Made by a program: the position numbers and the translations under genes | The notes under the pieces: model-generated | Databases searched by the model: none | What the model was told of the DNA's origin: nothing | Seen by the model: only the letters and a program-made list of their open reading frames with translations | DNA from: Streptomyces griseoviridis | GTDB lineage: Bacteria > Actinomycetota > Actinomycetes > Streptomycetales > Streptomycetaceae | Reading direction: 5' to 3' | Assembly: GCA_014649155.1 (NCBI GenBank) | Contig: BMSM01000005.1 | Location: 310,001 to 374,000, forward strand | Length of the DNA stretch: 64,000 nucleotides | Shown: piece after piece, positions 32,566 to 39,927 of the stretch | How positions within the stretch are numbered: position 1 is the stretch's first letter | How the letters are laid out: the number at the start of each line of letters is the position of its first letter

Positions 32566-32694
32566 CCGCGTCCGGAGAAACCACTCAGGCGGTTCGTCCC
32601 GGTCCCCGGACACGCCATGGCCACCTGCCAGGATTGCTCCTACTATCAGTGCCGCCCGGCGGGAAGCCGGGCGGCTCGACGCTAGGCGGTCCTG

Positions 32695-33384
32695 GTGGGT
32701 CTTCGGCATCTGCGGCTGATCGCAGTGAACATCGACGGTGTGCTGCTCAACGACACCTTCAGCCCGGTCATTCACCGGTTCGTGGTGAAACGCGGCGGCA
32801 CCTACACGGCCGAGCTGGAGCGAGCGGTGTTCTCGCAGCCCCGGATGCGGGCCGCGACCGTCCTGGCGGAGCCGGGGGAGCGGCCCGAGGACGTGATCGA
32901 GGCCTACTTCCGGGAGCGCGAGCAGTATCTCGCGGAAGAACCGGTACGGCTCCTCGACGGAGCCGGCGCCCTGCTGGCGCGGCTGCGCGCCACCGGGGCG
33001 TCCGTCGTCTGCTACGGAGGGCTCGCCCGCGCCCACTTCGACCGGCACCTGGCCGCCTACGGGGACTGCTTCGACGAACCCGGGTACGTGTGCACCGACT
33101 CCTTCAGGCCCGGCGTACGGGAGATCGCCGAGGACGTCTTCGGGCTCCGCTGCGACCAGGTCCTCTTCCTGGACGACGTGGCACGGGTGGCCGAGGCGGC
33201 ACGGTCGCGGGGCGCGGCCTTCATCGGGCATCCCACGGCCTACCCGCACGGTTTCCAGCGCGCGTTGATGCGCGAGGCCGGCGTGCGGCACGTGGTCGGC
33301 TCGCTCGACGAGGTGGACGAGCGCCTGCTGCGCCTGGTCGACTCCGAGGCCGCCGAAGGCCGTTCCTGGCCGCCGGCGGGCTGA
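32695..33384 (+). CDS. HAD-like protein in the gamma-butyrolactone block, nucleophile Asp replaced
   Basis: A 229-residue haloacid-dehalogenase-fold protein. Motif I reads AVNIDGVLL, so the usual nucleophilic first Asp of DxD is Asn while the second Asp is kept. A motif IV-like LFLDDV is present near residue 161. A cap region lies between. HAD phosphatases could remove phosphate from butenolide or butanolide phosphates in GBL biosynthesis, and this position beside a receptor and an AfsA synthase suggests that. The missing nucleophile argues against ordinary phosphatase chemistry, so a non-catalytic or altered role is possible. The GTG start has no strong ribosome site. Confidence 0.75.
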   Translation: MGLRHLRLIAVNIDGVLLNDTFSPVIHRFVVKRGGTYTAELERAVFSQPRMRAATVLAEPGERPEDVIEAYFREREQYLAEEPVRLLDGAGALLARLRATGASVVCYGGLARAHFDRHLAAYGDCFDEPGYVCTDSFRPGVREIAEDVFGLRCDQVLFLDDVARVAEAARSRGAAFIGHPTAYPHGFQRALMREAGVRHVVGSLDEVDERLLRLVDSEAAEGRSWPPAG

Positions 33385-33427
33385 AGAGTGCCCGTTCCGT
33401 GACCGTATGGTCCGGCACCGAACTGGT

Positions 33428-33453
33428 AAGATACCTCACGGACGGTTTGTTCT
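33428..33453. promoter_or_regulatory. ARE-like operator upstream of the GBL receptor gene
   Basis: The site runs AAGATACCTCACGG followed by ACGGTTTGTTCT. It carries the CGGTTTGTT half typical of sites bound by ArpA/ScbR-type receptors. It lies about 56 bp upstream of the receptor start at 33509, as expected for autoregulation. Confidence 0.7.
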
Positions 33454-33508
33454 TTCTCGGGGCGCCGCACTCGAGCGGATCGATGTGGTTCGGGGAAATG
33501 AGGGGCCG

Positions 33509-34192
33509 ATGGCACAGCAGGAGCGGGCGATCAGGACCCGGCGCGCGGTACTGATGGCCGCCGCGGAGGTCTTCGCCAAGCAGGGGTACACCGCGGCGAC
33601 GGTCGCGGACATCCTCAAGGCCGCCGGCGTGACGAAGGGCGCCCTGTACTTCCACTTCGACTCCAAGGAGGCGCTGGCCCAAGGCGTCCTGGAGGCCCAG
33701 GGGCTGCAGGAGCTGCCCGAACAGGACACCAAGCTCCAGGAAATGATCGACGTCGCCATGACGGTGGCCCACCGGCTGGTCTTCGACCCCGTGGTGCAGG
33801 CGGGTGCCCGGCTGTCCGCCGACCCCATCGGGCGCAGGCACTACGGCAGCGCCTGGCCGATGTGGGTCGACGTCCTCACGGAGATCGTCACCGTGGCCAG
33901 GCAGCGAGGGGAGACACTCCCGCACGTGGTGCCGCGGGAGATCGCCGAGCTGGTGGTCAGCGCCTTCAACGGGGTGCAGCTCTACGCCCAGCTCGAAACC
34001 GACTTCCAGGACATAGAGCGCCGGGTCTCCGTCCTGCTGAAACACCTGCTGCCGTCGATCGCCCTGCCCTCGGTGCTGCTGCACCTGGACATCGCGCCGG
34101 ACCGGGGCAGCCGGGTGCTCGCGGGTCTCGGACCCGCGCCGGACGTGACCGGCGGCAGCCTCACGGACGACCCGGCACTCGTGGCCGGGTAG
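33509..34192 (+). CDS. gamma-butyrolactone receptor, TetR family (ArpA/ScbR type)
   Basis: A 227-residue repressor. The DNA-binding domain opens with QQERAIRTRRAVLMAAAEVFAKQGYTAATVADILKAAGVTKGALYFHF, almost the family archetype. The ligand half has SAWPMWVDVL, with Trp residues placed where ArpA/CprB need a Trp for butyrolactone binding. The ATG at 33509 follows GGGG-type sequence. ARE-like sites precede this gene and the divergent synthase, second TetR and SARP genes. The expected mode is repression released by the diffusible GBL, with the SARP as a main target. Confidence 0.93.
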   Translation: MAQQERAIRTRRAVLMAAAEVFAKQGYTAATVADILKAAGVTKGALYFHFDSKEALAQGVLEAQGLQELPEQDTKLQEMIDVAMTVAHRLVFDPVVQAGARLSADPIGRRHYGSAWPMWVDVLTEIVTVARQRGETLPHVVPREIAELVVSAFNGVQLYAQLETDFQDIERRVSVLLKHLLPSIALPSVLLHLDIAPDRGSRVLAGLGPAPDVTGGSLTDDPALVAG

Positions 34193-34216
34193 CACGGCGA
34201 CCGGCGCGACCCGTGT

Positions 34217-35215
34217 TCACAGGGGCACCGGGGCCGCCGTGACGGTGGCCCGGAAGACCTGGCCGCCGTCCTGACGTCCGGTCACGAGCACCCGCTCCCT
34301 CCCCTCCGCCGCGCCGCCGGGCAGCGCGCATGCCTCGATCGCGCACTCGCGGTCCAGCTCCACGTAGCGGCTGAACTCGCCGGTGAGGCCCACGGGCAGG
34401 CACGGGCGGCGCAGGAAGGCCGTCGTCGCCTGACGGGCCGCCTCCAGGAGCACCATGCCCGGCACATGATCCACCGGGTGGTCGAAGAGGGCGGGATGCG
34501 TGGTGTCCGCCCGCAGCCGCCACCTGCCCGCCGCGGGCGACGGGGACAGGACGACGTCCGCGGCCGAGACGCGGCCCACCTCCCGCGGCGGCGCGGGACT
34601 GGGCAGCGGGAGCGGGACGGGAGCGCCGGCACCGGCCCTGGCCGCCGCGCGCAGGCGCCGGTAGACCGCCGGAGAGGTACAGGTGAAGGTGGCCCCGCCG
34701 CGCGCCGCCACCTCGCCGTCACGGCGTATCACCATGTCGTAGTGGGCCCCCGCGACCTGCGCCCCCCGTCGCTTGACGTCCTCGCACGCGACATCGATGT
34801 CCAGGGAGGCCGGCGCCCCGCCGACCCGCAGCGCCTCGGGCACGACGTCCGCCGAGAGGTCCCACATCAGGAACTGGTGCTCCAGCGGCACCCCCAGCTC
34901 CGCGTGGGCCAGCAGCAGGCCGGCCTGACGGACCGTCTCCGTGATCAGCAGGGGATCGTGACAGCCGCCCACGGACACGTGAAAACCGTGCTGCCGCGGC
35001 AGTTGCGCGGTCACGGTGAACCGGGCGTCGTCCACGCGGTCCCAGCCGGTCAGCAGGACCTCGGCGACGCTGGCACGGTGCACCAACTCCCTCGGGACCG
35101 TGGTGGTCAGGGCCGGCCGGCGCGGTGCGCCGAGTCCGGCCGGCGCTGCGGAGCCGTCCTCGCTGTACGGGGCCCCCGACATCACTTTCCCGACACGGAA
35201 CGCGCTCGCAGACAT
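34217..35215 (-). CDS. AfsA-family gamma-butyrolactone synthase
   Basis: A 332-residue protein with two AfsA hot-dog repeats: HDPLLITETVRQAGLLLAH near residue 86 and DHPVDHVPGMVLLEAARQATTAF near 245. AfsA/ScbA enzymes condense a beta-ketoacyl-ACP with dihydroxyacetone phosphate to start GBL synthesis. It converges with the receptor gene, their stops 24 bp apart. An ARE-like site lies about 58 bp upstream of its start, so the receptor probably controls it. The SDR gene just beyond (same strand) could supply the reduction step. The start is the first Met of the ORF. Confidence 0.93.
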   Translation of the reverse strand: MSASAFRVGKVMSGAPYSEDGSAAPAGLGAPRRPALTTTVPRELVHRASVAEVLLTGWDRVDDARFTVTAQLPRQHGFHVSVGGCHDPLLITETVRQAGLLLAHAELGVPLEHQFLMWDLSADVVPEALRVGGAPASLDIDVACEDVKRRGAQVAGAHYDMVIRRDGEVAARGGATFTCTSPAVYRRLRAAARAGAGAPVPLPLPSPAPPREVGRVSAADVVLSPSPAAGRWRLRADTTHPALFDHPVDHVPGMVLLEAARQATTAFLRRPCLPVGLTGEFSRYVELDRECAIEACALPGGAAEGRERVLVTGRQDGGQVFRATVTAAPVPL

Positions 35216-35272
35216 GTCTGATCTCCCTGAGTCGTCGTGGGTGGGACGCGCGGCGGCAGTTCTGACAAGCGA

Positions 35273-35297
35273 AGATACATACCACCCGGTTTAACTT
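35273..35297. promoter_or_regulatory. ARE-like operator upstream of the AfsA-type gene
   Basis: The site AGATACATACCACCC then GGTTTAACTT resembles the receptor-binding sites at 33428 and elsewhere, with the CCGGTTT core. It is 58 bp upstream of the synthase start and just beyond the 3' end of the SDR gene (35375). Confidence 0.6.
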
Positions 35298-35374
35298 CTA
35301 CGGTGGTGGACCTTCCCCGCCGGAGGATCCGAGACGGCGCCGCGGTTCCCGGCCCCGGTCCTCACCTCCCGCCG

Positions 35375-36139
35375 TCACAGGCCGACGCCACCCGAGGCGT
35401 CCAGGCACTGGCCGGTGATCCACCGCGCGTCGTCCGAGGCGAGGAAGGCCACGATGTCGGCGATGTCGGCGGCCTCGCCCATCCGCGAGAACACCGAGAG
35501 GGCGGCGTGTGCGGCCTCGCCCTCGGGGGTGGCCCAGCGCCGGGCGTTCATGTCCGTCTTGACGAAGCCCGGTGCGACCGCGTTCACGGTGATGCGACGC
35601 CGGCCGAGATCCTTGGCCAGCGCGCGGGTCATGGCCTCGGCGGCCGCCTTGGCCATGGAGTAGGCGATGGACTCGGGAAGCGCCACCCTGGTCGCGGCGG
35701 AACTGATGGTGACGATCCGTCCGCCGTCGCGCAGCCGTCCCAGTCCGTGCTGGACGAGGAAGAGCGGTGCCCTGGCGTGTACGGCGATCAGCTCGTCGAA
35801 GTCCTCCGACCGCACGTCGGCCACGGAACCCCGCCTGTTGAAGCCCGCGTTGTTGACCAGGATGTCGAGGCACGGCTCCTCGCCCCGCTCGGCCAGCGCC
35901 GCGTCGAAGCGCTCGTACAGCCGCCGCGCGTCGTCGGGCACGCCGAGCGGGGCGCGCACGAGAACGGCCCGCCCTCCGTTCCCGGTGATCGACGCGACGG
36001 TCTCGCGGGCCGCGGCCTCGTCGGCCCGGTAGTGGACGGCGACCAGCGCGCCGTCCGCCGCCAGGCGGCGGGCGATGCCCCGGCCGATGCCCCGTCCCGC
36101 GCCCGTGACCAGAGCCGTCCTGCCCGTGAGGGCACCCAT
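35375..36139 (-). CDS. short-chain dehydrogenase/reductase, probable GBL-pathway reductase
   Basis: A 254-residue SDR. The cofactor loop is TGAGRGIG (residues 12-19), NNAG is near 100, and the catalytic Ser-Tyr-Lys reads ISSAATRV...AYSMAK. The ATG at 36139 has GGGAGAGATG upstream and is chosen over a longer ORF. NADPH-dependent SDRs reduce the A-factor-type keto or butenolide intermediate in several GBL loci, and this gene lies next to the AfsA-type synthase on the same strand, 160 bp upstream. The role is inferred. A 3-oxoacyl-ACP-reductase-like role in the antibiotic pathway is also possible. Confidence 0.88.
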   Translation of the reverse strand: MGALTGRTALVTGAGRGIGRGIARRLAADGALVAVHYRADEAAARETVASITGNGGRAVLVRAPLGVPDDARRLYERFDAALAERGEEPCLDILVNNAGFNRRGSVADVRSEDFDELIAVHARAPLFLVQHGLGRLRDGGRIVTISSAATRVALPESIAYSMAKAAAEAMTRALAKDLGRRRITVNAVAPGFVKTDMNARRWATPEGEAAHAALSVFSRMGEAADIADIVAFLASDDARWITGQCLDASGGVGL

Positions 36140-36620
36140 GTCATCTCTCCCTCGCGCCGCCGCGCCGGGCCGCCTGGGGCCGACGTGTCGCGTTGATCGT
36201 ACGCGTGCCGCACGAGGTGGCCCGGTGGGGCGGGGCACCCTCGGTACCGTCCTCTCCACCGGGTCACGAGCCGTTCTCAAGCGCCGGTACGGCGTGGGCC
36301 GCGCGGGCCGCGTACCGGCAGGCGGTGCCGACGACGACAGGGGCGGGGCCGTCGATGGAGAGGGGCGATGTGTGCCTCGCTGCCACCCGTACCTTCAAAC
36401 CGCATGAGCGGTTTGCTAATCTTCCCCTGCTTCTCACGCGTGAACTCGCGACGCCCGAACCGTGCGTGGGGTGTGTGCGGGCGGCGGCGTGCCCGGCCCC
36501 GCCGCGCCCCGCGGACACGGCACCCCCGCAGTGATCCGCTCATCGATGGGGCGAGCCGGCCGGGCCCCCGGCTGCGGCCGTGGGTCCGGCCGGCCGGCTC
36601 CCGACACCAGGAGTCAGCCG
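36140..36620. other. 481-bp divergent control region between SDR and second tetR
   Basis: No credible gene is seen here. The region holds one clear operator-like palindrome at 36396-36415 and the ribosome site of the rightward tetR gene (CAGGAG just before 36621). Short ORFs in it overlap the palindrome and lack ribosome sites. Confidence 0.6.
36396..36415. promoter_or_regulatory. perfect 8-4-8 inverted repeat CAAACCGC-ATGA-GCGGTTTG
   Basis: This 20-bp element has two facing GCGGTTTG halves, the same half found once in the nearby ARE-like sites. It lies 206 bp upstream of the second tetR gene and 257 bp upstream of the SDR gene. A strong candidate operator for a GBL receptor or pseudo-receptor. 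Confidence 0.7.
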
Positions 36621-37268
36621 ATGGTCAAACAGGAACGCGCGGCACGTACCAGATGGCTGCTGATCCAGGCCGCCGCCGAGGCGTTCGTGCAGAAGGGCTT
36701 CACGCGCGCCTCGATCGCCGCCATCAGCCGGCAGGCCGGGGTGAGCAACGGCGCGCTGCACTTCCACTTCGAGACCAAGGACGCGCTCGCCGACGCCGTG
36801 GAGCAGAGTGCCGCCGCGGCCCTGCGCCGGATGCTGCCGGACGGGGAGTCGGGCGACGGCGCGCTGCAGCGGCTGGTCGACGCCTCGCACCGCTTGATGA
36901 ACGGGCTCGACCGGGACGTGGTCGTACGCGCCGGGTTCGCGTTGTCCGGCTCCCCGGCGCGCAGGCGTGCCGGGCTCGGCCTGCGCGGGCAGTGGCAGGA
37001 CTGGGTCGAGAGCGTCCTCCGGGACGCCGCGGCGGACGGGTCCCTGGCGGACGGGGTGTCACCCGCCGACGCGGCCACGGTCGTGGTCGCGGCGACGGTG
37101 GGTTTCGAGGTGCTGGGCACGGGAAGCCGTACCTGGATCGCGCGGGAACGGCTCACCCGCTTCTGGGAGTTGGTGCTGCCCCGCCTGTCGCGGCCGGGCG
37201 TCCTGCGGGAGTTGGACATCCGCGGGGCCGACCCACAGGGCGACCGGAGGGGAAAGCGCCTGCCGTAA
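36621..37268 (+). CDS. second TetR regulator of the GBL-receptor/pseudo-receptor family
   Basis: A 215-residue repressor. The DNA-binding domain KQERAARTRWLLIQAAAEAFVQKGFTRASIAAISRQAGVSNGALHFHFETKDALADAV follows the ArpA-family pattern. A Trp-x-x-Trp pair (GQWQDWVESV) is kept in the ligand half. Two such proteins in one locus is common in GBL systems, where one binds the GBL and the other (a pseudo-receptor) answers to antibiotics. I cannot tell from sequence which this is. The start ATG has CAGGAG 9 nt upstream, and the palindrome at 36396 is probably its own operator. Confidence 0.9.
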   Translation: MVKQERAARTRWLLIQAAAEAFVQKGFTRASIAAISRQAGVSNGALHFHFETKDALADAVEQSAAAALRRMLPDGESGDGALQRLVDASHRLMNGLDRDVVVRAGFALSGSPARRRAGLGLRGQWQDWVESVLRDAAADGSLADGVSPADAATVVVAATVGFEVLGTGSRTWIARERLTRFWELVLPRLSRPGVLRELDIRGADPQGDRRGKRLP

Positions 37269-37468
37269 ACAGCCGATCCGGTCTTGTTCGTGGTCTGTTC
37301 GCATGGTGGAGTAAGCGCTTCCGTGCGGTTTTTGCCCGAGTGGGCCGACGAAATCACCGTCGAACGGGCGCGTGCAGTGGCGGATCGCACCTTTCCGCTT
37401 CAAGGAACGAGCAGGTCAAGGAAGTTCCGCCGGGAACGGGCCGGCGATCGGCGCCGTCGGAACCCCAT

Positions 37469-37493
37469 GAAAAAACCAGTCACGCGGTTTTCC
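37469..37493. promoter_or_regulatory. ARE-like operator abutting the SARP promoter
   Basis: AAAAAACC and GGTTTTCC half-sites face each other around AGTCACGC. The element ends 1 nt before the TTGACA box at 37495, so a receptor bound here would block RNA polymerase. A weaker ARE-like stretch sits at 37267-37288, at the end of the second tetR gene. Confidence 0.75.
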
Positions 37494-37494
37494 A

Positions 37495-37523
37495 TTGACA
37501 GACCGTTCGTGCTGTCTTTTAAT
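37495..37523 (+). promoter_or_regulatory. consensus housekeeping promoter TTGACA-N17-TTTAAT for the SARP gene
   Basis: The -35 hexamer TTGACA (37495-37500) is perfect. The -10 TTTAAT (37518-37523) matches TATAAT at 5 of 6 positions, with ideal 17-bp spacing. Transcription would begin near 37530, leaving a leader of about 130 nt before the GTG at 37658. The remainder of the 389-bp gap from 37269 shows only the ARE-like sites. Confidence 0.8.
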
Positions 37524-37657
37524 CGGCTGTGAGCCGACATCGCTCGGGTGACCGAACTCGTCCGGGACCAGGACCAGGACGGTCACATTTCCGTGCCGGG
37601 CGACGGGTGCCGGCGGGTGCGACGCGTTCCGACCGTGGCGTCAACAGGGGAGACAGC

Positions 37658-38500
37658 GTGGACATCGGTGTACTGGGCGTGCTGGCGGTGCGGGAGAACG
37701 GTCTTTCGATCACACCGACCGCCCCCAAACCTAGGCAGGTGCTCGCTCTGCTGGCGCTGCACGCGGACCGGGTGGTGCCGGTGTCCGTCCTGACCGAGGA
37801 GCTGTGGGCCGGCACGCCGCCCCGCAGCGCGCGCACCACGCTCCAGACGTACGTCCTGCAGATCCGCGAACTGATCGCGAAGGCCCTGAAGCACGGCGGC
37901 AGGCCCGAGGCGGCACCGGGCGCCGAGCGGTGCAGCCCCAAGGACGTCCTGGTCACCTCGCCGGGCGGATACATGCTGAACACGGGCGGCGGCTCGCACG
38001 ACGTCAGGGAGTTCGACCGGCTCGTCGGCACCGGGTACCGGGCCATGGACGCCGAGGACTACCCGCGCGCGGCGCAGCAGTTGCGGACGGCCCTGGACCT
38101 GTGGTCGGGCCCCGCGCTGACCGACGTACAGGCCGGGTCGCAGCTGGAGACGGAGATCCGCCGCCTGGAGGAGAGCCGGCTGTGCGCCCTCGACCAGCGC
38201 ATCGAGGCCGACCTGCGCCTGGGCCGGCACCGCGAACTGCTCCCCGAGCTGACGGTGCTGGCCAGCCGCCACCCCACCCATGAGAACCTGCACGCCCAGT
38301 TCATGATCGCCCTGCACCGCTCTGGACGGCGGGGCGAGGCGCTGGAGACCTACCAGCGCCTGCGCGGCACTCTCGTACGGGAACTGGGCCTGGAGCCCTC
38401 CGCCCACCTGCGCAGGCTGCAGCACTCCATCCTCATGGCCGGGCCCGAGGAACCCGCCCGGCACGGCGACTTGGGCGTACGACTGGCCCACACCGGCTGA
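37658..38500 (+). CDS. SARP-family pathway activator
   Basis: A 280-residue Streptomyces antibiotic regulatory protein. An OmpR-type winged helix occupies about residues 15-105 (KPRQVLALLALHADRVVPVSVLTEELWAGTPPRSARTTLQTYVLQIREL). The bacterial transcriptional activator domain follows (EFDRLVGTGYRAMDAEDYPRAAQQLRTALDLWSGPALTDV, and HENLHAQFMIALHRSGRRGEALETYQRLR). The GTG at 37658 is chosen over upstream starts because GGGGAGA lies 6 nt before it and the WHD begins there. Probably switches on the NRPS/PKS genes to the right, itself repressed by the GBL receptor until the signal accumulates. Confidence 0.93.
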   Translation: MDIGVLGVLAVRENGLSITPTAPKPRQVLALLALHADRVVPVSVLTEELWAGTPPRSARTTLQTYVLQIRELIAKALKHGGRPEAAPGAERCSPKDVLVTSPGGYMLNTGGGSHDVREFDRLVGTGYRAMDAEDYPRAAQQLRTALDLWSGPALTDVQAGSQLETEIRRLEESRLCALDQRIEADLRLGRHRELLPELTVLASRHPTHENLHAQFMIALHRSGRRGEALETYQRLRGTLVRELGLEPSAHLRRLQHSILMAGPEEPARHGDLGVRLAHTG

Positions 38501-38526
38501 CGGACCGCAGGCCCCGCAGCAGCGCG

Positions 38527-38562
38527 CACCACCCCTCGCACCACCCCTCGGACCACCCCTGT
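38527..38562 (+). repeat. three 12-bp direct repeats (CACCACCCCTCG type) before the flavoenzyme gene
   Basis: Units at 38527-38538, 38539-38550 and 38551-38562; the first two are identical and the third differs at three positions. They lie about 48 bp upstream of the 38610 start. SARPs bind direct repeats in promoters, so this could be a target site, but the known period is 11 or 22 bp rather than 12. Confidence 0.6.
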
Positions 38563-38609
38563 GCCGCCCCGCCGCCCGTGGCGGGGCGAACCATCGAGAA
38601 GGAGCGGGC

Positions 38610-39758
38610 GTGAGCAACTGGGACGCCGAAGTCGCCGTCGTCGGCCTGGGCGCCTGGGGCGCGTGCGCGCTGTGGCGCATGGCCGACCGGGGCCTGGACG
38701 TCCTGGGCGTCGAGCAGTTCGAGCCCGGGCACCCCCTCGGTTCCTCGCACGGCGGCTCCCGGATGTTCCGCGTCACCTGCCTGGAACACCCCGGCCTGGT
38801 CCCGCTCGCCCGGCGCTCCCTGGAGCTGTGGCACGAACTCGCCGACGCCGCCGGCCGCCCCCTCTTCGACAACCGGGGCGGTCTGCTCATCGGCCCCGAG
38901 GACGGCCGGATCGTCGGCGGGACCCTGCGCGCGGCGCGGCGGCACGGCATCACCGTGCACCGGCTCTCCCACGGTGAGCTGACCGAGCGGTACGGCCAGC
39001 ACGCCGCCCTCGGCCCCCAGGACATCGCCGTGTGGGAACCGTCCGCCGGCATCCTGCGCCCCGAGGAGTCCGTACGCGCCGCGGTCCGCCTCGCCCGCTC
39101 CGCCGGCGCGCCCGTGCTCACCGGCACCCGGGTCCACGCGGTGGACCTGGTGCCCGGGGGCGTGGAACTGCGCACCGCCGCCCGCACCCTGCGCGTGCGC
39201 CAGGCCGTCGTCACCGTCGGCTCCTGGCTCGACGGCCTGGTCCCCGGCCTGCCGCTGAGCACCCTGCGCATGCCCATCACCTGGTTCCGCTCCGGCACCG
39301 GGGACGACCGGTACACGCTCGACCGGTTCCCGGTGTTCATGCGCGACCTGCCCGGCGGTCAGGTCCTGTGGGGCAACGGCAGCGAAGGCCCCCACCCGGT
39401 CAAACTCGGCCTGGAGATCCACGGCCGCCCCGGCCGGCCGCTCGACCCGCGCACCGACGACCGCTCCGTCGTCGCCGAGGACTGGACCGACCTCGCGGCC
39501 GTGCTGGACACCCGCCTGCCCGGTCTCGAGCCGGCCCCCGCGAAGGTCTCGGTGTGCATGCTGACCGCCACCCCCGACGGGCAGTTCGTCCTGGGCCGCC
39601 CCGGCGGCGACCCCCGGCTGGTGCTGGCCGGCGGCTGCAACGCCCACGGCTTCAAGCACGCCACCGGCATCGGCGAGGCGCTGGGCGACCTCGTCACCGG
39701 CGGGACCCCCCGGATGCCCCTGGACTTCGCCTCACCCGACCGGGCGGCCCTGCGCTGA
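38610..39758 (+). CDS. sarcosine oxidase/MTOX-family FAD amine oxidase
   Basis: A 382-residue flavoprotein. The N-terminal dinucleotide loop reads VVGLGAWGA, followed by GSSHGGSRMFR, as in monomeric sarcosine oxidase and N-methyltryptophan oxidase. C316 in VSVCMLTATPDGQF aligns with the Cys that binds FAD covalently in this family. The GTG start has AAGGAG upstream. It oxidises C-N bonds of secondary amines or cyclic imino acids; the natural substrate is unknown. In this setting it might make a modified amino acid, for instance by analogy with NikD, which aromatises piperideine-2-carboxylate to picolinate. The sequence looks closer to MTOX than to NikD, so that is tentative. Confidence 0.88.
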   Translation: MSNWDAEVAVVGLGAWGACALWRMADRGLDVLGVEQFEPGHPLGSSHGGSRMFRVTCLEHPGLVPLARRSLELWHELADAAGRPLFDNRGGLLIGPEDGRIVGGTLRAARRHGITVHRLSHGELTERYGQHAALGPQDIAVWEPSAGILRPEESVRAAVRLARSAGAPVLTGTRVHAVDLVPGGVELRTAARTLRVRQAVVTVGSWLDGLVPGLPLSTLRMPITWFRSGTGDDRYTLDRFPVFMRDLPGGQVLWGNGSEGPHPVKLGLEIHGRPGRPLDPRTDDRSVVAEDWTDLAAVLDTRLPGLEPAPAKVSVCMLTATPDGQFVLGRPGGDPRLVLAGGCNAHGFKHATGIGEALGDLVTGGTPRMPLDFASPDRAALR

Positions 39759-39785
39759 CACCGTCGGGTGAATCCGCCGCGACCC

Positions 39786-39801
39786 TCACTCTCCGGAGTG
39801 A
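39786..39801. promoter_or_regulatory. inverted repeat TCACTC-N4-GAGTGA between flavoenzyme and lyase genes
   Basis: Perfect 6-bp arms, 27 nt after the flavoenzyme stop and about 127 bp before the lyase start. It could be an operator for the resistance gene or a weak terminator. Confidence 0.35.
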
Positions 39802-39927
39802 ACACGGTGCGCGCGGCAGGTGGGAAGCGGACATGATCGCGGGATCAGTCCACGCCCCCGTACGGCAGCGCGGCGCGTTCCCGAGCGCCGCCCGACGGGG
39901 CCACCGCGCCACGAGGGGAACCCCGTC

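Noticed and set aside
36193..36543. Short ORFs on both strands between SDR and the second tetR
   Set aside because: No ribosome sites, no homology and they overlap the operator palindrome.
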